From Pseudomonas taeanensis MS-3 (GTDB lineage: Bacteria; Pseudomonadota; Gammaproteobacteria; Pseudomonadales; Pseudomonadaceae): a stretch of 43,392 bases of DNA. The notes below the pieces were generated by a model, which searched no databases, was not told where the DNA came from, and saw nothing but the letters and a program-made list of their open reading frames with translations. Below are positions 8,087 through 17,256 of this stretch, piece after piece. Each line of letters opens with the position of its first letter. Position 1 is the stretch's first letter. A program made the translations under genes and the position numbers. The stretch covers positions 1 through 43,392 of the forward strand of contig NZ_AWSQ01000011.1 in the NCBI RefSeq assembly GCF_000498575.2, given 5' to 3'.

Positions 8087-9090
8087 CCGGCGCCCCGCAC
8101 GCAACCCTGGCGGCGACCGCTACCGCCCTGGATCGCCGCACCCGCATGCTGCGCACGGCAATGGGCCCGCTGATCGCCTCTGCGCTGGAAGACCCCGACG
8201 TGGTGGAGGTCATGCTCAACCCCGATGGAAAGCTCTGGCTCGACCGCCTCTCCAGCGGCCGGTCTTCGCTGGGCGCGCTTTCAGCCGACGACGGCGAGCG
8301 CATTATCCGCTTGGCCGCTGCGCATATTGGTGCCGAGGTGCACCGTGGCAAGCCGCTACTAAGCGCCGAACTGCCGGAAACCGGTGAGCGCTTCGAAGGA
8401 TTACTCCCACCCATCGTATCTGGACCGACCTTCGCACTGCGTAAACGCGCCATGAGCGTTATACGGCTGACCCAATACGTGGCAGACGGAATTCTCACGC
8501 CAGCACAAGCCGACTATCTGCGAGAAGCAGTACTCAGTCGGCAGAACATCCTCGTGGCCGGCGGGACCAGCACCGGCAAGACCACCCTGGCCAATGCCCT
8601 GCTCGCTGAAGTGTCCAGTACGGGGGACCGCGTTCTGGTGCTAGAGGACACGGTCGAGTTGCAGTGCTGCGCACACGACCATGTTGCCTTGCGAACCCAT
8701 TGCGGTGTGGTGTCCATGGCCGATCTGGTGCGCACTACCCTGCGCCTGCGCCCCGACCGTGTGGTCGTCGGCGAGGTGCGCGGCGGCGAAGCGCTGGACC
8801 TGGTCAAGGTCTGGGGCACCGGCCACCCAGGCGGTATTGCCACCGTCCACGCCGGCTCCGCCCATGGCGCGCTGTTGCGCCTGGAGCAACTGATTCTCGA
8901 GGTCGCCATGACCGCCCCCCGGGCGTTGATCGCCGAGGCGGTCAACCTGGTGGTTTTTCTCGCAGGGCGCGGCCGCGCCCGCCATGTCCAGCAAATCGCT
9001 CGCGTCGTCGGACACGACGAACACGGCTACCGGCTCGAGCCCACCGATCCCGCTCAAGCCCTGCCCACCGCCTCTGGAGAACAGCAATGA
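8083..9090 (+). CDS. trbB: TrbB, VirB11-type transfer ATPase
   Basis: This 335-aa hexameric secretion ATPase powers pilus assembly and substrate transfer from the cytoplasmic face. Walker A is GGTSTGKTT (160-168), the Asp-box region is VLVLEDTVELQ, Walker B is RVVVGEVRGGEALD, and the His box is GGIATVHAGS (about 254-263). Length matches the TrbB family. ATGA overlaps tie it to both the upstream RHH gene and downstream trbC, which implies translational coupling. No defect is visible. Confidence 0.95.
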   Translation: MTGAPHATLAATATALDRRTRMLRTAMGPLIASALEDPDVVEVMLNPDGKLWLDRLSSGRSSLGALSADDGERIIRLAAAHIGAEVHRGKPLLSAELPETGERFEGLLPPIVSGPTFALRKRAMSVIRLTQYVADGILTPAQADYLREAVLSRQNILVAGGTSTGKTTLANALLAEVSSTGDRVLVLEDTVELQCCAHDHVALRTHCGVVSMADLVRTTLRLRPDRVVVGEVRGGEALDLVKVWGTGHPGGIATVHAGSAHGALLRLEQLILEVAMTAPRALIAEAVNLVVFLAGRGRARHVQQIARVVGHDEHGYRLEPTDPAQALPTASGEQQ

Positions 9091-9428
9091 CCGCCGCCTT
9101 TGCCCTGCCCATCCACCGTCGCCTGACTGCTCGTACGCTGGCAGTGGGCGCGCTTTTGCTGGGCGTTGCCTTGCCGGCTTTCGCGGCCGGCTCCGGGATG
9201 CCCTGGGAGGGACCGTTGCAGTCGATTCTCGACTCCGTGCAAGGCCCGGTGGCGCGGATCATGGCGGTGATCATCATTATTGTCACCGGCCTGACCCTGG
9301 CCTTCGGCGACACCAGTGGCGGCTTTCGCAAGCTGATCCAGATCGTCTTCGGGCTGTCCATTGCCTTCGCCGCGTCTTCATTTTTCCTGAGCTTCTTCAG
9401 CTTTGCCGGCGGAGCGATGATCGCATGA
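9087..9428 (+). CDS. trbC: TrbC, VirB2-type conjugative pilin
   Basis: This 113-aa pilin precursor starts at the ATG at 9087, which overlaps the trbB stop. The N-terminal region is a long signal sequence ending in LPAFAAGSG, with probable cleavage after AFA. The mature part has two hydrophobic helices (IMAVIIIIVTGLTLAFG and LIQIVFGLSIAFAAS). This fits VirB2/TrbC pilins, which are processed and, in RP4, cyclised by TraF. No TraF-like peptidase is seen in this window. Confidence 0.9.
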   Translation: MTAAFALPIHRRLTARTLAVGALLLGVALPAFAAGSGMPWEGPLQSILDSVQGPVARIMAVIIIIVTGLTLAFGDTSGGFRKLIQIVFGLSIAFAASSFFLSFFSFAGGAMIA

Positions 9429-9697
9429 CTATCGATAGCGATTTCATCGCCGGCTTCGAGGTGCCGCTGCACCGCTCACTGGCCGAGCCGATCCTGCTCG
9501 GCGGAGCGCCGCGTAACGTGGCCATCCTCAACGGCACCTTGGCCGCCGTAGTCGGGCTGGGTCTGCAACTGTGGATACCGGGCTTGGTGCTCTGGCTGGT
9601 CGGCCACTCGCTGGCAGTCTGGGGTGCCCGGCTGGATCCACAGTTCCTGCAGGTCTTCGCTCGGCACATCAAACATCGCCCCTTGCTTGACGTATGA
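9425..9697 (+). CDS. trbD: TrbD, VirB3-type inner-membrane protein
   Basis: This 90-aa protein starts at the ATG overlapping the trbC stop. It has the VirB3 shape: a short cytoplasmic N-terminus containing VPLHRSLAEPILLGGAPR, then one long hydrophobic hairpin (residues about 35-68, LAAVVGLGLQLWIPGLVLWL) and a C-terminal basic end. TrbD/VirB3 associates with the TrbE/VirB4 ATPase at the inner membrane. Its place between pilin and ATPase genes is conserved. Confidence 0.9.
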   Translation: MTIDSDFIAGFEVPLHRSLAEPILLGGAPRNVAILNGTLAAVVGLGLQLWIPGLVLWLVGHSLAVWGARLDPQFLQVFARHIKHRPLLDV

Positions 9698-9707
9698 GGG
9701 GGACGCC

Positions 9708-12137
9708 ATGCTGAATCTAGCCGAATATCGCCACCGCCCTGCGCAACTCGCCGACTGGTTGCCCTGGGCCGGACTGGTCGCCCCTGGGGTCGTACTCAAC
9801 AAAGACGGCTCGTTCCAGCGCACCCTGCGCTTTCGCGGGCCAGACCTGGACAGCGCCACTCCGGGCGAGTTGGCAGCCACCTCTGCGCGCTTGAATAACG
9901 CCCTACGTCGCCTTGGTTCGGGCTGGGCCCTGTTCATCGAGGCTGAACGCCTGACCGCTGCCGGTTACCCGGCAAGCACGTTTCCCGAGCCGCTGTCCTG
10001 GCTGGTTGACGAAGAGCGCCGCGCCACCTTCGAAGCGCAAGGCAGCCACTTCGAGAGCGCCTATCACCTAACGCTGCTCTACTTGCCACACGAGGAATCA
10101 CGCTCGCGTGCTGCTGGGTTGCTTTACGAGCACAAGACGCAGCGCGGCGTCGACTGGCGCGAGAGACTGGCCGCCTTCATGGCAGAGACGGCACGCCTGC
10201 ACGACCTGCTCGAGGGGGTGATGCCAGAAGTCACTTGGCTCGACGACAGCCAGACGCTGACGTACCTGCACGCCACAGTGTCGACTCACAGGCAGCGCGT
10301 TGCTGTTCCTGAAGTACCCTTCCACCTGGACGCCCTACTTGCCGACTGCCCGCTGAGCACAGGCCTGGCACCCAGACTGGGCGAGCAGCACCTGCGCGTG
10401 GTCTCGGTGCGTGGTTTCCCAACCTCGACCTGGCCCGGCCTGCTGGATGACCTGAACCGACTGGGTATCGCCTATCGCTGGTCAACCCGCTTCATCTGCA
10501 TGGACAAGGACGAGGCGGAAAAGGAACTGGTGCGCCTACGGCGGCAGTGGTTCGCCAAGCGCAAGGGTGTCCTGGCCCTGCTGCGCGAGACCCTCTTTCA
10601 GCAGGAAAGCCCGCTGGTCGACAGCGACGCCTCGAACAAGGCCAGCGACGCCGATGCGGCCCTGCAGGAACTCGGAGCCGATCAGGTCACCTTCGGCTAC
10701 GTGACCGTGACCGTTACGGTGAGCGACGCCGACGCGCGGGTAGCCGACGAGAAGCTGCGTCTCATCGAGCGGGTGATTCAGGGCCGAGGCTTCGTCACCA
10801 TCGCTGAAAGCCTCAATGCGGTAGAGGCCTGGCTGTCGTCCATTCCGGGCAACGCCTACGCCAACGTACGCCAGCCGATCATTTCCTCACTCAACCTGGC
10901 GCACCTGATGCCATTGTCGGCGGTGTGGGCCGGCCCTGCGCGCAACGCCCACCTCGACGGCCCGCCTCTGGTGGTGACCCGTACCGACGGGGCTACGCCT
11001 TTCCGCCTGGTCACCCACGTCGGCGACGTCGGCCACACTCTGGTGGTGGGCCCAACCGGCATGGGCAAGTCGGTATTGCTGGCGACCCTGGCCCTGCAGT
11101 TCCGCCGCTACCCCGGCTCACGCCTGTTCATCTTCGACATGGGCCGCTCGCTACGTGCGACGGTCCTAGGATTAGCGGGTGAGCATTACGAGCTGGACGG
11201 TGATGGCGACCTGGCCTTCCAGCCCTTGGCGCGCATCGATCAGGACAGCTATCGCACCTGGGCCGCCGAGTGGCTCGAAGGCCGTGTGCTGCATGAGGGC
11301 GTTGCCGTCGGCCCGGACCAGAAAGCGGCCCTCTGGACGGCCCTCACTAGCCTGGCCGGTGCGCCTGAGGCGCAGCGCACCCTGACAGGGCTGTGCATGC
11401 TGCTGCAGGACAACGCCTTGCGTCAGGCCCTGCAGCCCTATGTGCTGGGTGGTGCTCACGGCAGGCTGCTGGACGCGGACACGGATCGCCTGGGTACAGC
11501 CGACGTGCAGTGCTTCGAGATGGAAGAGCTGATGCACAGCAAGGCGGCAGTAGCGGCCGTGCTCGGCTACCTGTTCGCCCGCTTCGAGGCGCGCTTCGAC
11601 GGGGCTCCTGCCCTGCTGATCCTCGACGAAGCCTGGTTGTTTCTCGACGACCCACTTTTTGCCGCGCGCATCCGCCAGTGGCTCAAGACCCTGCGCAAGA
11701 AGAATGTCTCGGTGATCTTCGCCACCCAGTCCCTCGCCGATATCCAGAACTCCAGCATCGCCGCCGCGATCATCGAGAGCTGCGCGAGCCGCATCTTCCT
11801 GCCCAACCCTCAGGCCAGTGAGCCGCAGATACGCGGCATCTACCAGGGCTTCGGGCTCAACCACCGGCAGATCGAGATCATCGCCCAAGCCACCCCCAAG
11901 CGTGATTACTACTACCAATCGCGCCTGGGCAACCGGCTGTTCGACCTCGACCTGGGCCCGGTGGCACTGGCCTTCACTGCCGCTGCAAGCCCAGCCGAGC
12001 AGCGTGAAATCAGCCAGATCCTGCAGGGCTCTGATGCCGCGGGCTTCGCCCCCGCCTGGCTACACCATCGTCAGCTTGGCTGGGCCGCCGACCTGCTTAC
12101 CGCCCACACCTCACAACGCAAGGAGCAACTGCCATGA
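9708..12137 (+). CDS. trbE: TrbE, VirB4-type ATPase
   Basis: This 809-aa protein is the large ATPase of the type IV secretion machine, needed for pilus biogenesis and channel assembly. Walker A is VVGPTGMGKSVLL (about residue 446) and Walker B LLILDEAWLFLDD (about 635), followed by the KTLRKKNVSVIFATQS segment typical of VirB4. The start at 9708 has a GAGGGGGA ribosome site; the longer frame to 9624 would overlap trbD widely and is rejected. It overlaps trbJ by four bases and is full length with no frameshift. Confidence 0.95.
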   Translation: MLNLAEYRHRPAQLADWLPWAGLVAPGVVLNKDGSFQRTLRFRGPDLDSATPGELAATSARLNNALRRLGSGWALFIEAERLTAAGYPASTFPEPLSWLVDEERRATFEAQGSHFESAYHLTLLYLPHEESRSRAAGLLYEHKTQRGVDWRERLAAFMAETARLHDLLEGVMPEVTWLDDSQTLTYLHATVSTHRQRVAVPEVPFHLDALLADCPLSTGLAPRLGEQHLRVVSVRGFPTSTWPGLLDDLNRLGIAYRWSTRFICMDKDEAEKELVRLRRQWFAKRKGVLALLRETLFQQESPLVDSDASNKASDADAALQELGADQVTFGYVTVTVTVSDADARVADEKLRLIERVIQGRGFVTIAESLNAVEAWLSSIPGNAYANVRQPIISSLNLAHLMPLSAVWAGPARNAHLDGPPLVVTRTDGATPFRLVTHVGDVGHTLVVGPTGMGKSVLLATLALQFRRYPGSRLFIFDMGRSLRATVLGLAGEHYELDGDGDLAFQPLARIDQDSYRTWAAEWLEGRVLHEGVAVGPDQKAALWTALTSLAGAPEAQRTLTGLCMLLQDNALRQALQPYVLGGAHGRLLDADTDRLGTADVQCFEMEELMHSKAAVAAVLGYLFARFEARFDGAPALLILDEAWLFLDDPLFAARIRQWLKTLRKKNVSVIFATQSLADIQNSSIAAAIIESCASRIFLPNPQASEPQIRGIYQGFGLNHRQIEIIAQATPKRDYYYQSRLGNRLFDLDLGPVALAFTAAASPAEQREISQILQGSDAAGFAPAWLHHRQLGWAADLLTAHTSQRKEQLP

Positions 12138-12868
12138 CGCCTCGCGCCCGCCTTATGCCCATCGCCGTCTTATTAAGCCTAGGTTTGCTGGGGACCCAGC
12201 CGGCAACCGCAATGACCGTCATCGACCCGACCAACCTGGTGCAAAACATGCTGACCGCGGTGCGCACCCTGGAGGTGATCAACAACCAGGCCAGCCAACT
12301 GCAGAACGAAACACAGATGTTGCTGAACCAGGCCCGCAACCTGGAAACCCTGGACATCAACGTGCTCAATCGGTTGCGCACGACCCTGGCCAGCACCGAA
12401 CGATTGCTGGCCGAGGCCCAAGGTTTGGCTTTCGACGTACAGCGTCTGGATCAGGAATTTACCCGCCTGTATCCGGCCGAGTACAAGCACTCCGTCAGTG
12501 GCGAGCGCATGGCCCAGGACACACGTGCACGCTGGAAGCAGGGACTCGATGGCCTGCACACCGCCATGCGCATGCAAGCCCAGGTGGCGCAGAACCTGAC
12601 CCAGGACGAGAGCGTGCTGGCCGACCTGGTCGACCGAAGTCAGTCGGCCAGCGGCGCACTGCAGGCCAGCCAAGCCACCAACCAACTGCTGGCCCTGCAG
12701 GCCAAGCAGTCGATCCAGGCGCAGCAGTTGCAGATCACCCAGAACCGCGCCATCGCCCTGGAGCTGGCGCGCCAGGCCGCGGCGGTAGAGGAAGCCCGCG
12801 AACTGCGGCGGCGCTTTATGGGCAGCGGCACGCCCTACACCCCTCATCCCGTGCAGTTCTATCGGTAG
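12134..12868 (+). CDS. trbJ: TrbJ, VirB5-type protein
   Basis: This 244-aa protein has a signal peptide (MPIAVLLSLGLLGTQPATAM, cleavage near residue 27) followed by MTVIDPTNLVQNML, the usual start of mature TrbJ. The rest is almost wholly helical and rich in Gln, Ala and Leu, as for VirB5 minor pilins exposed at the pilus tip. It lies between trbE and trbK, as in RP4. Start and stop are clear. Confidence 0.92.
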   Translation: MTPRARLMPIAVLLSLGLLGTQPATAMTVIDPTNLVQNMLTAVRTLEVINNQASQLQNETQMLLNQARNLETLDINVLNRLRTTLASTERLLAEAQGLAFDVQRLDQEFTRLYPAEYKHSVSGERMAQDTRARWKQGLDGLHTAMRMQAQVAQNLTQDESVLADLVDRSQSASGALQASQATNQLLALQAKQSIQAQQLQITQNRAIALELARQAAAVEEARELRRRFMGSGTPYTPHPVQFYR

Positions 12869-12882
12869 CGGAGGTAGGTGCG

Positions 12883-13074
12883 ATGAAAGCTCCATTGCTG
12901 ATACCGATTCTGCTCGTATTGTCTGCCTGTGGACGTGACGGCGCACCCGATGAAGCCAGGCAGCCCGCGCCCCTGCATGAGCGCTTTTACTCCGGTTGCG
13001 CTCTGCCGGGTGAGTTCCAGACACCCGAAAGCCTGCCAGCCATCCCCGCAAGTTTCGAGGAGGACGTGCAGTGA
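12883..13074 (+). CDS. trbK: TrbK-like small lipoprotein, probable entry exclusion
   Basis: This 63-aa ORF has a short signal and a lipobox (LLVLSACGRD, Cys at 16), so the mature protein would be a small lipoprotein. A GGAGG ribosome site lies six to ten bases before the ATG. It occupies the trbJ-trbK-trbL position of RP4, where TrbK is the entry-exclusion lipoprotein that blocks conjugation into cells already carrying the element. Sequence in this class diverges fast, so the name rests on position, size and lipobox. Its stop overlaps the trbL start. Confidence 0.7.
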   Translation: MKAPLLIPILLVLSACGRDGAPDEARQPAPLHERFYSGCALPGEFQTPESLPAIPASFEEDVQ

Positions 13075-14246
13075 ACGATGTCAGCGTGATCGATCATTTC
13101 CTCGATGTGTTCTCGCGCTACATCGACTCGGGTTTCGGCCTGCTCGGCGGCGAGGTGGCTTTTCTCACCCTCACTCTGGTGATGATCGACATGACCCTGG
13201 CCGGCCTGTTCTGGGCCATGGGTGGCGAGGACGTTATCAGCAAGCTGATCAAGAAGACCCTCTATGTCGGAGCCTTCGCCTTCATCATCGGCAACTTCAA
13301 TACCCTGGCCGAGATCATCTTCCGCTCCTTCGCCGGATTGGGCCTGCTTGCCTCAGGATCCGCGCTGACTCAAGCCGAGTTTCTGCAGCCCGGACGGTTG
13401 GCGTCCATCGGCATCGAAGCTGGCCGACCAATGCTGGAGCAAATCAGCAACCTCAGCGACTTCCCCAAAGTCTTCGGCAACCTTGACACCATCGTTGTCC
13501 TGCTCCTGGCCTGGACTGTGGTGGTGATCAGCTTCTTTATTCTGGCCATCCAGCTGTTCGTCACCCTGATCGAGTTCAAGTTGACCACCCTCGCCGGCTT
13601 CGTCCTGGTGCCCTTCGCGCTGTGGAACAAGACCGCCTTTCTCGCTGAGAAGGTGCTGGGCAACGTGGTTTCCTCTGGCATCAAGGTACTGGTGCTGGCG
13701 GTGATAGTAGGCATCGGCACCGGTCTGTTTGCCGAGTTCCAGGCGTTGCCGGATGCCCCCTCCATCGATCACGCGCTGGTGGTCATGCTCGCCGCCCTGG
13801 CGCTGCTGGGCCTGGGCATTTTCGGCCCCGGCATCGCCACCGGCCTGGTCTCCGGTGCGCCGCAACTGGGGGCCGGCGCTGCCGCCGGCACAGCCCTTGG
13901 CGCTGCAGGGATGGCGGCTGGAGCGGCGGCGCTTGCCACAGGTGTCGGCGGTGCCCTGATGGCCGGTGCACGTATGGCTCCGGGCGCAGCGCGCCTGGCC
14001 ATGGGTGGCGCGCAAACGGCGAACACCGCCTTGCCCCAGGCAACCCAGCCTGCAGGAGCAGTAGGTAGCGCTTCCGCTGCGGGTGCCACGCCAGGCCCGC
14101 CCGCCAAGCAACCCGACTGGGCCAAACGCCTGCAGCGCAAGCAACAACTCACCCATGCCGCCACCACAGTTGCCCACACCCTGAGGGGTGGTGATGGCGG
14201 CGGCTCATCTCCCGGGCCACAAGCGCGCGACCCGTCGAATTCGTGA
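13071..14246 (+). CDS. trbL: TrbL, VirB6-type polytopic channel protein
   Basis: This 391-aa inner-membrane protein starts at a GTG (13071) preceded by GAGGAGG. Several hydrophobic segments fill residues about 20-270 (e.g. TIVVLLLAWTVVVISFFILA and ALVVMLAALALLGLGIFGPG). The family motif region FKLTTLAGFVLVPFALWNKT is present. The end is a low-complexity Ala/Gly/Thr/Pro cytoplasmic or periplasmic tail of over 100 residues, normal for TrbL/VirB6. The gene is intact and in operon order. Confidence 0.92.
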   Translation: MNDVSVIDHFLDVFSRYIDSGFGLLGGEVAFLTLTLVMIDMTLAGLFWAMGGEDVISKLIKKTLYVGAFAFIIGNFNTLAEIIFRSFAGLGLLASGSALTQAEFLQPGRLASIGIEAGRPMLEQISNLSDFPKVFGNLDTIVVLLLAWTVVVISFFILAIQLFVTLIEFKLTTLAGFVLVPFALWNKTAFLAEKVLGNVVSSGIKVLVLAVIVGIGTGLFAEFQALPDAPSIDHALVVMLAALALLGLGIFGPGIATGLVSGAPQLGAGAAAGTALGAAGMAAGAAALATGVGGALMAGARMAPGAARLAMGGAQTANTALPQATQPAGAVGSASAAGATPGPPAKQPDWAKRLQRKQQLTHAATTVAHTLRGGDGGGSSPGPQARDPSNS

Positions 14247-14258
14247 AGGAGAACGAAG

Positions 14259-14966
14259 ATGCGATTCAAACGCCCACAGGTGCGTTATAGCGACACCCCG
14301 CCACCTGCAACGCCTTACCAGGCAGCAGCGCAGGTATGGGATCAGCGTATGGGCGCAAGCCTGGCGCAAGCGAAGAACTGGCGCTTGATGGCCTTCGGCT
14401 GCCTGAGCCTGGCTTTGCTGATGGCTGGTGGTCTGGTCTGGCGTTCGGCCCAGTCGATGGTCACGCCCTATGTGGTGGAGGTCGACAGTGCCGGCCAGGT
14501 GCGGGCCGTTGGCGAGGCGGCCAGCCCTTACCAACCCAACGATGCACAGATGGCTCACCACCTGGCGCGCTTTATCAGTCTGGTCCGCTCGCTATCCATC
14601 GACCCGGTGGTGGTGCGGCAGAACTGGCTGGAGGCTTACCACTACACCACCGACCGGGGCGCGGCGACGCTCAACGACTATGCCCGCGCCAACGACCCCT
14701 TCACCCGGGTCGGCAAGGAGTCGGTGACCGTCGAGTTGAGCAGCGTCGTGCGCGCCAGTGACAACTCGTTCCAGGTGCGCTGGAACGAGCGCCGCTATGT
14801 GAATGGCGCGGCTGCGGGCCTGGAGCGCTGGACCGCGGTGATATCGATCGTGCTGCAGCCGCCGCGCAGTGAGGAAAAACTGCGCCGCAACCCATTGGGC
14901 ATCTACGTCAACGGCCTGTCGTGGAGCCGTGAACTGGACACTACGCAAGGAGCCAAGACCCCATGA
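14259..14966 (+). CDS. trbF: TrbF, VirB8-type assembly factor
   Basis: This 235-aa bitopic inner-membrane protein has a short cytoplasmic N-terminus with the family pattern TPYQAAAQVWDQRMG, a single membrane helix (about residues 43-66) and a periplasmic domain with MVTPYVVEVD and FQVRWNERRYVNG, typical of VirB8/TrbF. VirB8 links the inner-membrane complex to VirB9 and VirB10. AAGGAGAA precedes the start. The end overlaps trbG by four bases. Confidence 0.94.
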   Translation: MRFKRPQVRYSDTPPPATPYQAAAQVWDQRMGASLAQAKNWRLMAFGCLSLALLMAGGLVWRSAQSMVTPYVVEVDSAGQVRAVGEAASPYQPNDAQMAHHLARFISLVRSLSIDPVVVRQNWLEAYHYTTDRGAATLNDYARANDPFTRVGKESVTVELSSVVRASDNSFQVRWNERRYVNGAAAGLERWTAVISIVLQPPRSEEKLRRNPLGIYVNGLSWSRELDTTQGAKTP

Positions 14967-15952
14967 AGACCTCCGCATACCTTTACGCCTGCCCTCTCCT
15001 GCTGGCCATGCTGGCCGGCTGCGCCAGCCAGGGTAACCCGCCGCCTACCATTGCCCTCGACGAGCCGGTGGAAGCCCAGCGCCTGCCGGAACCACCCAAG
15101 CCCATCGAGGTGGTGGCAGTGCCGCAGCCACTGGCCTTGCCGGCACAGCTGAAACCGCTTCCAGATACCAAGACTACCCGGGCCAAGGAACCCGCCGATG
15201 AACGGGTACGCGTCTCACGTGCCAACCGGGACGCGCGCATTGCGCCAACCCAGGAGGGCTATATCAACGCCATTCAGGTATGGCCATTTTCCGATGGCGC
15301 GCTGTATCAGGTGTACACCAGTCCAGGCCGCGTGACGGTGATCAACCTGCAGGTCGGCGAGGATCTGGTCACCGTGGCCGCGGGCGACACCGTGCGCTGG
15401 ATCGTTGGCGACACTTCCAGCGGCAGTGGTGAGGAGCTTCGCATCAGCGTGCTGGTCAAACCCACGCGCAGCGACCTCAAGACCAATCTGGTCATTACCA
15501 CGACGCGGCGCACCTACCTGATCGAACTGACGTCCACCGAGCAGGCCTGGATGGCCTCGGTGTCCTGGGATTACCCCAAGGATCGCATGCTCGCGCTGCA
15601 GCGTCGGGCCAACGCTGCTCAGGCGGCAGCAGCGGTCGACGCCGGCCTGGCGCTGGAGCAGTTGCGTTTTCGCTATGCGATCAGCGGCAGCAATCCGCCC
15701 TGGAAGCCGCTGCGGGCATTCGATGACGGTCAGAAGGTGTATATCCAGTTTCCTGCGGGCATTGCCCAGGGTGAACTGCCGCCATTGTTCGTCATCGGCC
15801 CGGAGGGTGACGGCCAGTTAGTCAACTACCGCTTCCGCTCGCCCTACTACATCGTGGATCGGCTGTTCGGTGCGGCCGAGTTGCGCCTCGGTGCAGACAA
15901 GGGCGACGTGGTGCGGATCGAGCGCACCGATGGTGTAGCGCGGAGGCCCTGA
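14963..15952 (+). CDS. trbG: TrbG, VirB9-type outer-membrane complex protein
   Basis: This 329-aa protein has a signal sequence ending in a lipobox-like LAMLAGCAS (Cys at 20), a Pro-rich linker, and two beta-rich domains of the VirB9/CagX family (GALYQVYTSPGRVTVINLQ and later FDDGQKVYIQFP, ELPPLFVIG, NYRFRSPYYIVDRLF). It forms the outer-membrane core complex with TrbI. Start is at the 4-bp overlap with trbF. Length is normal. Confidence 0.95.
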   Translation: MKTSAYLYACPLLLAMLAGCASQGNPPPTIALDEPVEAQRLPEPPKPIEVVAVPQPLALPAQLKPLPDTKTTRAKEPADERVRVSRANRDARIAPTQEGYINAIQVWPFSDGALYQVYTSPGRVTVINLQVGEDLVTVAAGDTVRWIVGDTSSGSGEELRISVLVKPTRSDLKTNLVITTTRRTYLIELTSTEQAWMASVSWDYPKDRMLALQRRANAAQAAAAVDAGLALEQLRFRYAISGSNPPWKPLRAFDDGQKVYIQFPAGIAQGELPPLFVIGPEGDGQLVNYRFRSPYYIVDRLFGAAELRLGADKGDVVRIERTDGVARRP

Positions 15953-15954
15953 GC

Positions 15955-17256
15955 ATGAGCGCCGTCGATAACGTCCAGGACACCCAGTCCGCAGAGCTAC
16001 CGCCCAAGGTGGCCCCGGAAAGTCTCGAACTGCGTGCCCAGCCGCGTCCGGTCACACGCCTCAATCCGCGGATGCTGGCCGTCCTCGCGGGAGGACTGGC
16101 CACCGCAGTGCTCGGTGCCATGCTTTGGTCACTGCAGCCGCCACAGCGTCGGCAAAGTGCAGAGCAAACCGAGTTGTACAACGTCGACCGTGTGACCCGC
16201 TCCGAGGGGCTGGAGCAGTTACCCGCCGACTACTCGCAGTTGCCGCCACCCTCGGCACCCGAAGTACCGCAACTGGGTCCACCCCTTCCCGGCGATCTGG
16301 GTGGCTCCATCCTCAGGGCGGAGCAACAGGCCCAGGGTTATGACTACCGCCATACTGGCCCTGACCCGGCTGAGGCCGAGCGCCTGGCCAGGCTCAAGGA
16401 AGCCGAAGAAGCAGCTCTGTCCTCCGTGTTTTTCCGCTCAGGTGGCGGGCGGTCGGCAAGTGCGGGCACCGTGACCGAAAGCCTGCCTGTACATTCGCAA
16501 CTGGCCGGATTCGATCCCATGGCGGCAGGGCCCGCCTCGACTGCCGCAGTACCTGCAAGCGCCGGATCAACGCAGAACAGCCAGGAACAGAAAGAGGCGT
16601 TTCTCAGTAAATCCGCATCCCCACAAATCCGTAATTCCGGATTTGTGCAAATGCCCGATTCTCCGTACCAGGTAATGGCCGGCACAGTGATCGCTGCCGC
16701 CCTGGTCACCGGTATCAAGTCAGACCTACCGGGAGATGTAATCGCCACGGTGACCGAACCGGTCTACGACAGCGCCACCGGTCAGCATGTTTTGATCCCC
16801 CAGGGTTCGCGCCTGCTGGGCCGCTATAACAGCCAGGTGAGCTACGGCCAGAGTCGCGTGCAGGTGGTGTGGCAGCGGGTGATCCTGCCGGACACCTCAT
16901 CCTTCCAACTCGACAACCTGGTTGGCAGCGACACCGCCGGCTATGCCGGCCTTGAGGATGGCGTTGACTGGCACTGGGACCGCATTGCCGCCGGCGCAGC
17001 CATGACCAGCCTGCTGGGCATTGGTGCCGAACTGGCAGCTCCTGCCAACCGCACCGACGGCGACCGGGTCATCATTGCCGGGCGCGACCGCCTGCAGGAC
17101 ACGGTCAACCAGGTCGGCCAGGAAGTCACCCGGCGCAATCTCGATATCCAGCCCACGCTGACCCAGCGCCCCGGCCTGCCCCTGCGGGTGATCGTCAACC
17201 GTGACCTGGCACTACGCCCTTACCAACCCTTGTCCATTCAACGGAGAAACCATTAA
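15955..17256 (+). CDS. trbI: TrbI, VirB10-type core-complex protein
   Basis: This 433-aa protein spans both membranes in the VirB10 manner: a cytoplasmic N-terminus, one membrane helix (about residues 41-63), a Pro-rich periplasmic linker, and a C-terminal beta-barrel domain beginning near QVMAGTVIAAALVTGIKSDL with VLIPQGSRLLGRY and GVDWHWDRI. It senses ATP use by the inner-membrane ATPases and gates the channel. It is the last large structural gene of the operon and is intact. Confidence 0.95.
   Translation: MSAVDNVQDTQSAELPPKVAPESLELRAQPRPVTRLNPRMLAVLAGGLATAVLGAMLWSLQPPQRRQSAEQTELYNVDRVTRSEGLEQLPADYSQLPPPSAPEVPQLGPPLPGDLGGSILRAEQQAQGYDYRHTGPDPAEAERLARLKEAEEAALSSVFFRSGGGRSASAGTVTESLPVHSQLAGFDPMAAGPASTAAVPASAGSTQNSQEQKEAFLSKSASPQIRNSGFVQMPDSPYQVMAGTVIAAALVTGIKSDLPGDVIATVTEPVYDSATGQHVLIPQGSRLLGRYNSQVSYGQSRVQVVWQRVILPDTSSFQLDNLVGSDTAGYAGLEDGVDWHWDRIAAGAAMTSLLGIGAELAAPANRTDGDRVIIAGRDRLQDTVNQVGQEVTRRNLDIQPTLTQRPGLPLRVIVNRDLALRPYQPLSIQRRNH
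16622..16647. repeat. 10-bp perfect inverted repeat within trbI
   Basis: CACAAATCCG (16622-16631) and its exact complement CGGATTTGTG (16638-16647) flank a six-base AT-rich spacer. The patch is AT-richer than the rest of trbI and codes for the junction between linker and barrel domain. It may be a remnant of a small insertion or a protein-binding palindrome. Confidence 0.6.
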
